Shown: piece by piece, positions 62,656 to 64,000 of the stretch | How the letters are laid out: the number at the start of each line of letters is the position of its first letter | How positions within the stretch are numbered: the first letter of the stretch is position 1 | Source: Mucilaginibacter agri | GTDB taxonomy: Bacteria; Bacteroidota; Bacteroidia; Sphingobacteriales; Sphingobacteriaceae | Assembly: GCF_009928685.1 (NCBI RefSeq) | Contig: NZ_WWEO01000043.1 | Coordinates: forward strand, 620,001-684,000 | DNA: 64,000 bases | Direction of reading: 5' to 3' | The notes under the pieces: generated by a model | The model's input: only the letters and a program-made list of their open reading frames with translations | What the model was told of the DNA's origin: nothing | Database searches by the model: none | Program-made: the position numbers and the translations under genes

Positions 62656-64000
62656 GTGGATAATTTTATAGTTTCGGCCCGTAAATACCGCCCGGCTACT
62701 TTTGAAACCGTTGTAGGTCAGCAACATGTGACCAATACCTTAAAAAACGCAATCAAAAGTAATCAGCTGGCGCAGGCATTTTTATTCTGCGGGCCACGTG
62801 GGGTAGGGAAAACCACATGTGCGCGAATCCTGGCAAAAACCATCAATTGTACCAACCTGCAGCCCAACGGCGAGGCTTGCGGTACCTGCGATTCGTGCCG
62901 GGCATTTCAAAACGGAAATTCTTTTAACGTACATGAGCTGGATGCGGCATCAAACAACTCGGTTGATGATATCCGTAACCTGATAGACCAGGTGCGCATA
63001 CCGCCGCAAGCCGGCCGCTATAAGGTGTATATTATAGATGAGGTGCACATGCTGTCTCAGGCGGCTTTCAACGCTTTCCTGAAAACACTGGAAGAACCAC
63101 CTAACTACGCCATATTTATTCTGGCCACTACCGAGAAGCATAAGATTCTGCCTACTATTTTATCCCGTTGCCAGATCTTTGATTTCAACCGTATCCGGGT
63201 TGAGGATATGGCCGGTCACCTTGCATCAATCGCCCAAAAGGAAAGCATCGCTTATGAGGACGACGGCCTGCACATCATAGCCCAAAAAGCTGATGGTGGC
63301 TTGCGTGATGCCCTTTCTATGTTCGACCAGATCGTTAGCTTCTCTGGGGGCAACGTAACCTATAAAACCGTAATTGATAACCTTAACATTCTGGATTACG
63401 ATTACTATTTTAACCTCACTGATAACCTGATGGGTGAGGAGACCGCGAAGACCTTGCTGGTCTTTGATGAGATCCTGTCTAAGGGCTTTGATGGTAGTCA
63501 CTTTATCAACGGACTTTCTAACCACTTCCGCAACCTGTTGGTAGGTAAAGATCCGGCTACGCTGAAATTGTTGGAGGTAAGTGATGGCGTTCGCCAGCGA
63601 TACTTACAGCAGTCGCAACAGGCTACGGGTTCGTTCTTGCTATCGGCTTTGAATATTGCCAACCAGTGCGAGATCAACTACCGGTTAAGTAAGAATCAAC
63701 GCTTACAAGTGGAACTGGCCCTGCTTAAAATGTGCCACCTGCCTTCGGCCTTTAACCTCGCAACCGCACCGCAATTAAATGGGCAGGCTAATGATAGCCA
63801 GCTAAAAAAAAAACCAGTAACTGAAGCAAGTCAGCCCCCGATAACCAACGAGCCTCAGGTTAGTTATCAGGCAGAATCGACTAGGTCACAACAAGTTGCA
63901 TCTGTGCCGCAAACTGCGCAGCCTGCTACCACAAGTATACCAAAGATAACCCCGCCAGTAAGCGCCCCGGTAGCGAGTATACCGCAAATGCCGGCTGAAA
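62656..64000 (+). CDS. dnaX: DNA polymerase III subunit gamma/tau (partial, runs off right edge)
   Basis: At least 448 residues of the clamp-loader motor. The GTG at 62656 (MDNFIVSARKYRPATF) is preferred because it matches the DnaX family start and is preceded by TTAGGAG. Walker A is GPRGVGKTT (46-54), then a four-Cys zinc site (INCTNLQPNGEACGTCDSC), the Walker B box YIIDEVHML, SRC at the sensor region and the SGGLRDALSM-type sensor-2 region (DGGLRDALSMFDQ). The C-terminal part is Pro/Gln/Ser-rich linker (SIPKITPPVSAPV), so the tau-specific domain is beyond the window. Confidence 0.96.
   Translation, partial: MDNFIVSARKYRPATFETVVGQQHVTNTLKNAIKSNQLAQAFLFCGPRGVGKTTCARILAKTINCTNLQPNGEACGTCDSCRAFQNGNSFNVHELDAASNNSVDDIRNLIDQVRIPPQAGRYKVYIIDEVHMLSQAAFNAFLKTLEEPPNYAIFILATTEKHKILPTILSRCQIFDFNRIRVEDMAGHLASIAQKESIAYEDDGLHIIAQKADGGLRDALSMFDQIVSFSGGNVTYKTVIDNLNILDYDYYFNLTDNLMGEETAKTLLVFDEILSKGFDGSHFINGLSNHFRNLLVGKDPATLKLLEVSDGVRQRYLQQSQQATGSFLLSALNIANQCEINYRLSKNQRLQVELALLKMCHLPSAFNLATAPQLNGQANDSQLKKKPVTEASQPPITNEPQVSYQAESTRSQQVASVPQTAQPATTSIPKITPPVSAPVASIPQMPAE

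Overview
The window looks like a chromosomal segment of a Sphingobacteriaceae bacterium (phylum Bacteroidota), most like Mucilaginibacter or Pedobacter. The evidence is a type IX secretion (T9SS) adhesin with a gliding-motility-type C-terminus and a PorP/SprF partner, a CarboxypepD_reg/beta-barrel outer-membrane protein, a LytS/LytTR pair, promoters of the TAnnTTTG (-7) type before rpsF and tRNA-Phe, and weak use of Shine-Dalgarno sequences. The genus is inferred, not proven. No phage, insertion sequence, CRISPR array or plasmid gene is seen. The mobile-looking material is short palindromic repeats between genes.

Layout. 0-5.4 kb: edge of an unknown gene, a TonB-receptor-like beta-barrel protein, and a divergent LytS/LytTR two-component system. 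5.4-9.1 kb: choloylglycine-hydrolase family protein, type B carboxylesterase and a small membrane protein, with repeats between them. 9.5-10.7 kb: rpsF-rpsR-rplI. 10.7-15.2 kb: mtgA, a truncated haemoglobin, several small unknown proteins, tRNA-Phe and an EamA transporter. 15.2-17.3 kb: two tandem paralogous lipoproteins, one frameshifted. 17.6-22.4 kb: Crp-like regulator, epimerase-like SDR, YcaQ-like protein, pgpA and a porin.

22.4-44.4 kb is the centrepiece. It holds a receiver-less sigma-54 activator, a TPR histidine kinase overlapping a sigma-54 response regulator, then a 15.1-kb gene for a 5038-residue secreted protein. That protein contains 20 full tandem units of about 178 residues. 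The gene is followed after 8 bases by a PorP/SprF-type T9SS gene and a terminator. I read this as a regulated giant surface adhesin with its own secretion partner; the regulatory link is inferred only from position.

44.5-64 kb: PAS histidine kinase, tandem-Usp protein, PiT phosphate transporter, a DoxX-vanadium haloperoxidase-like pair, an alpha/beta hydrolase with a TetR regulator sharing an 18-bp operator, ElaA-type acetyltransferase, an SDR without its catalytic Tyr/Lys, pirin, YjbQ, a TIM-barrel protein, sterol desaturase-like protein, ammonium transporter, two unknown exported proteins and the start of dnaX, which runs off the window.

Start codons were moved inward from the longest frame where a signal peptide, a family start or an upstream operator demanded it. 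All domain calls are by eye, without database searches.
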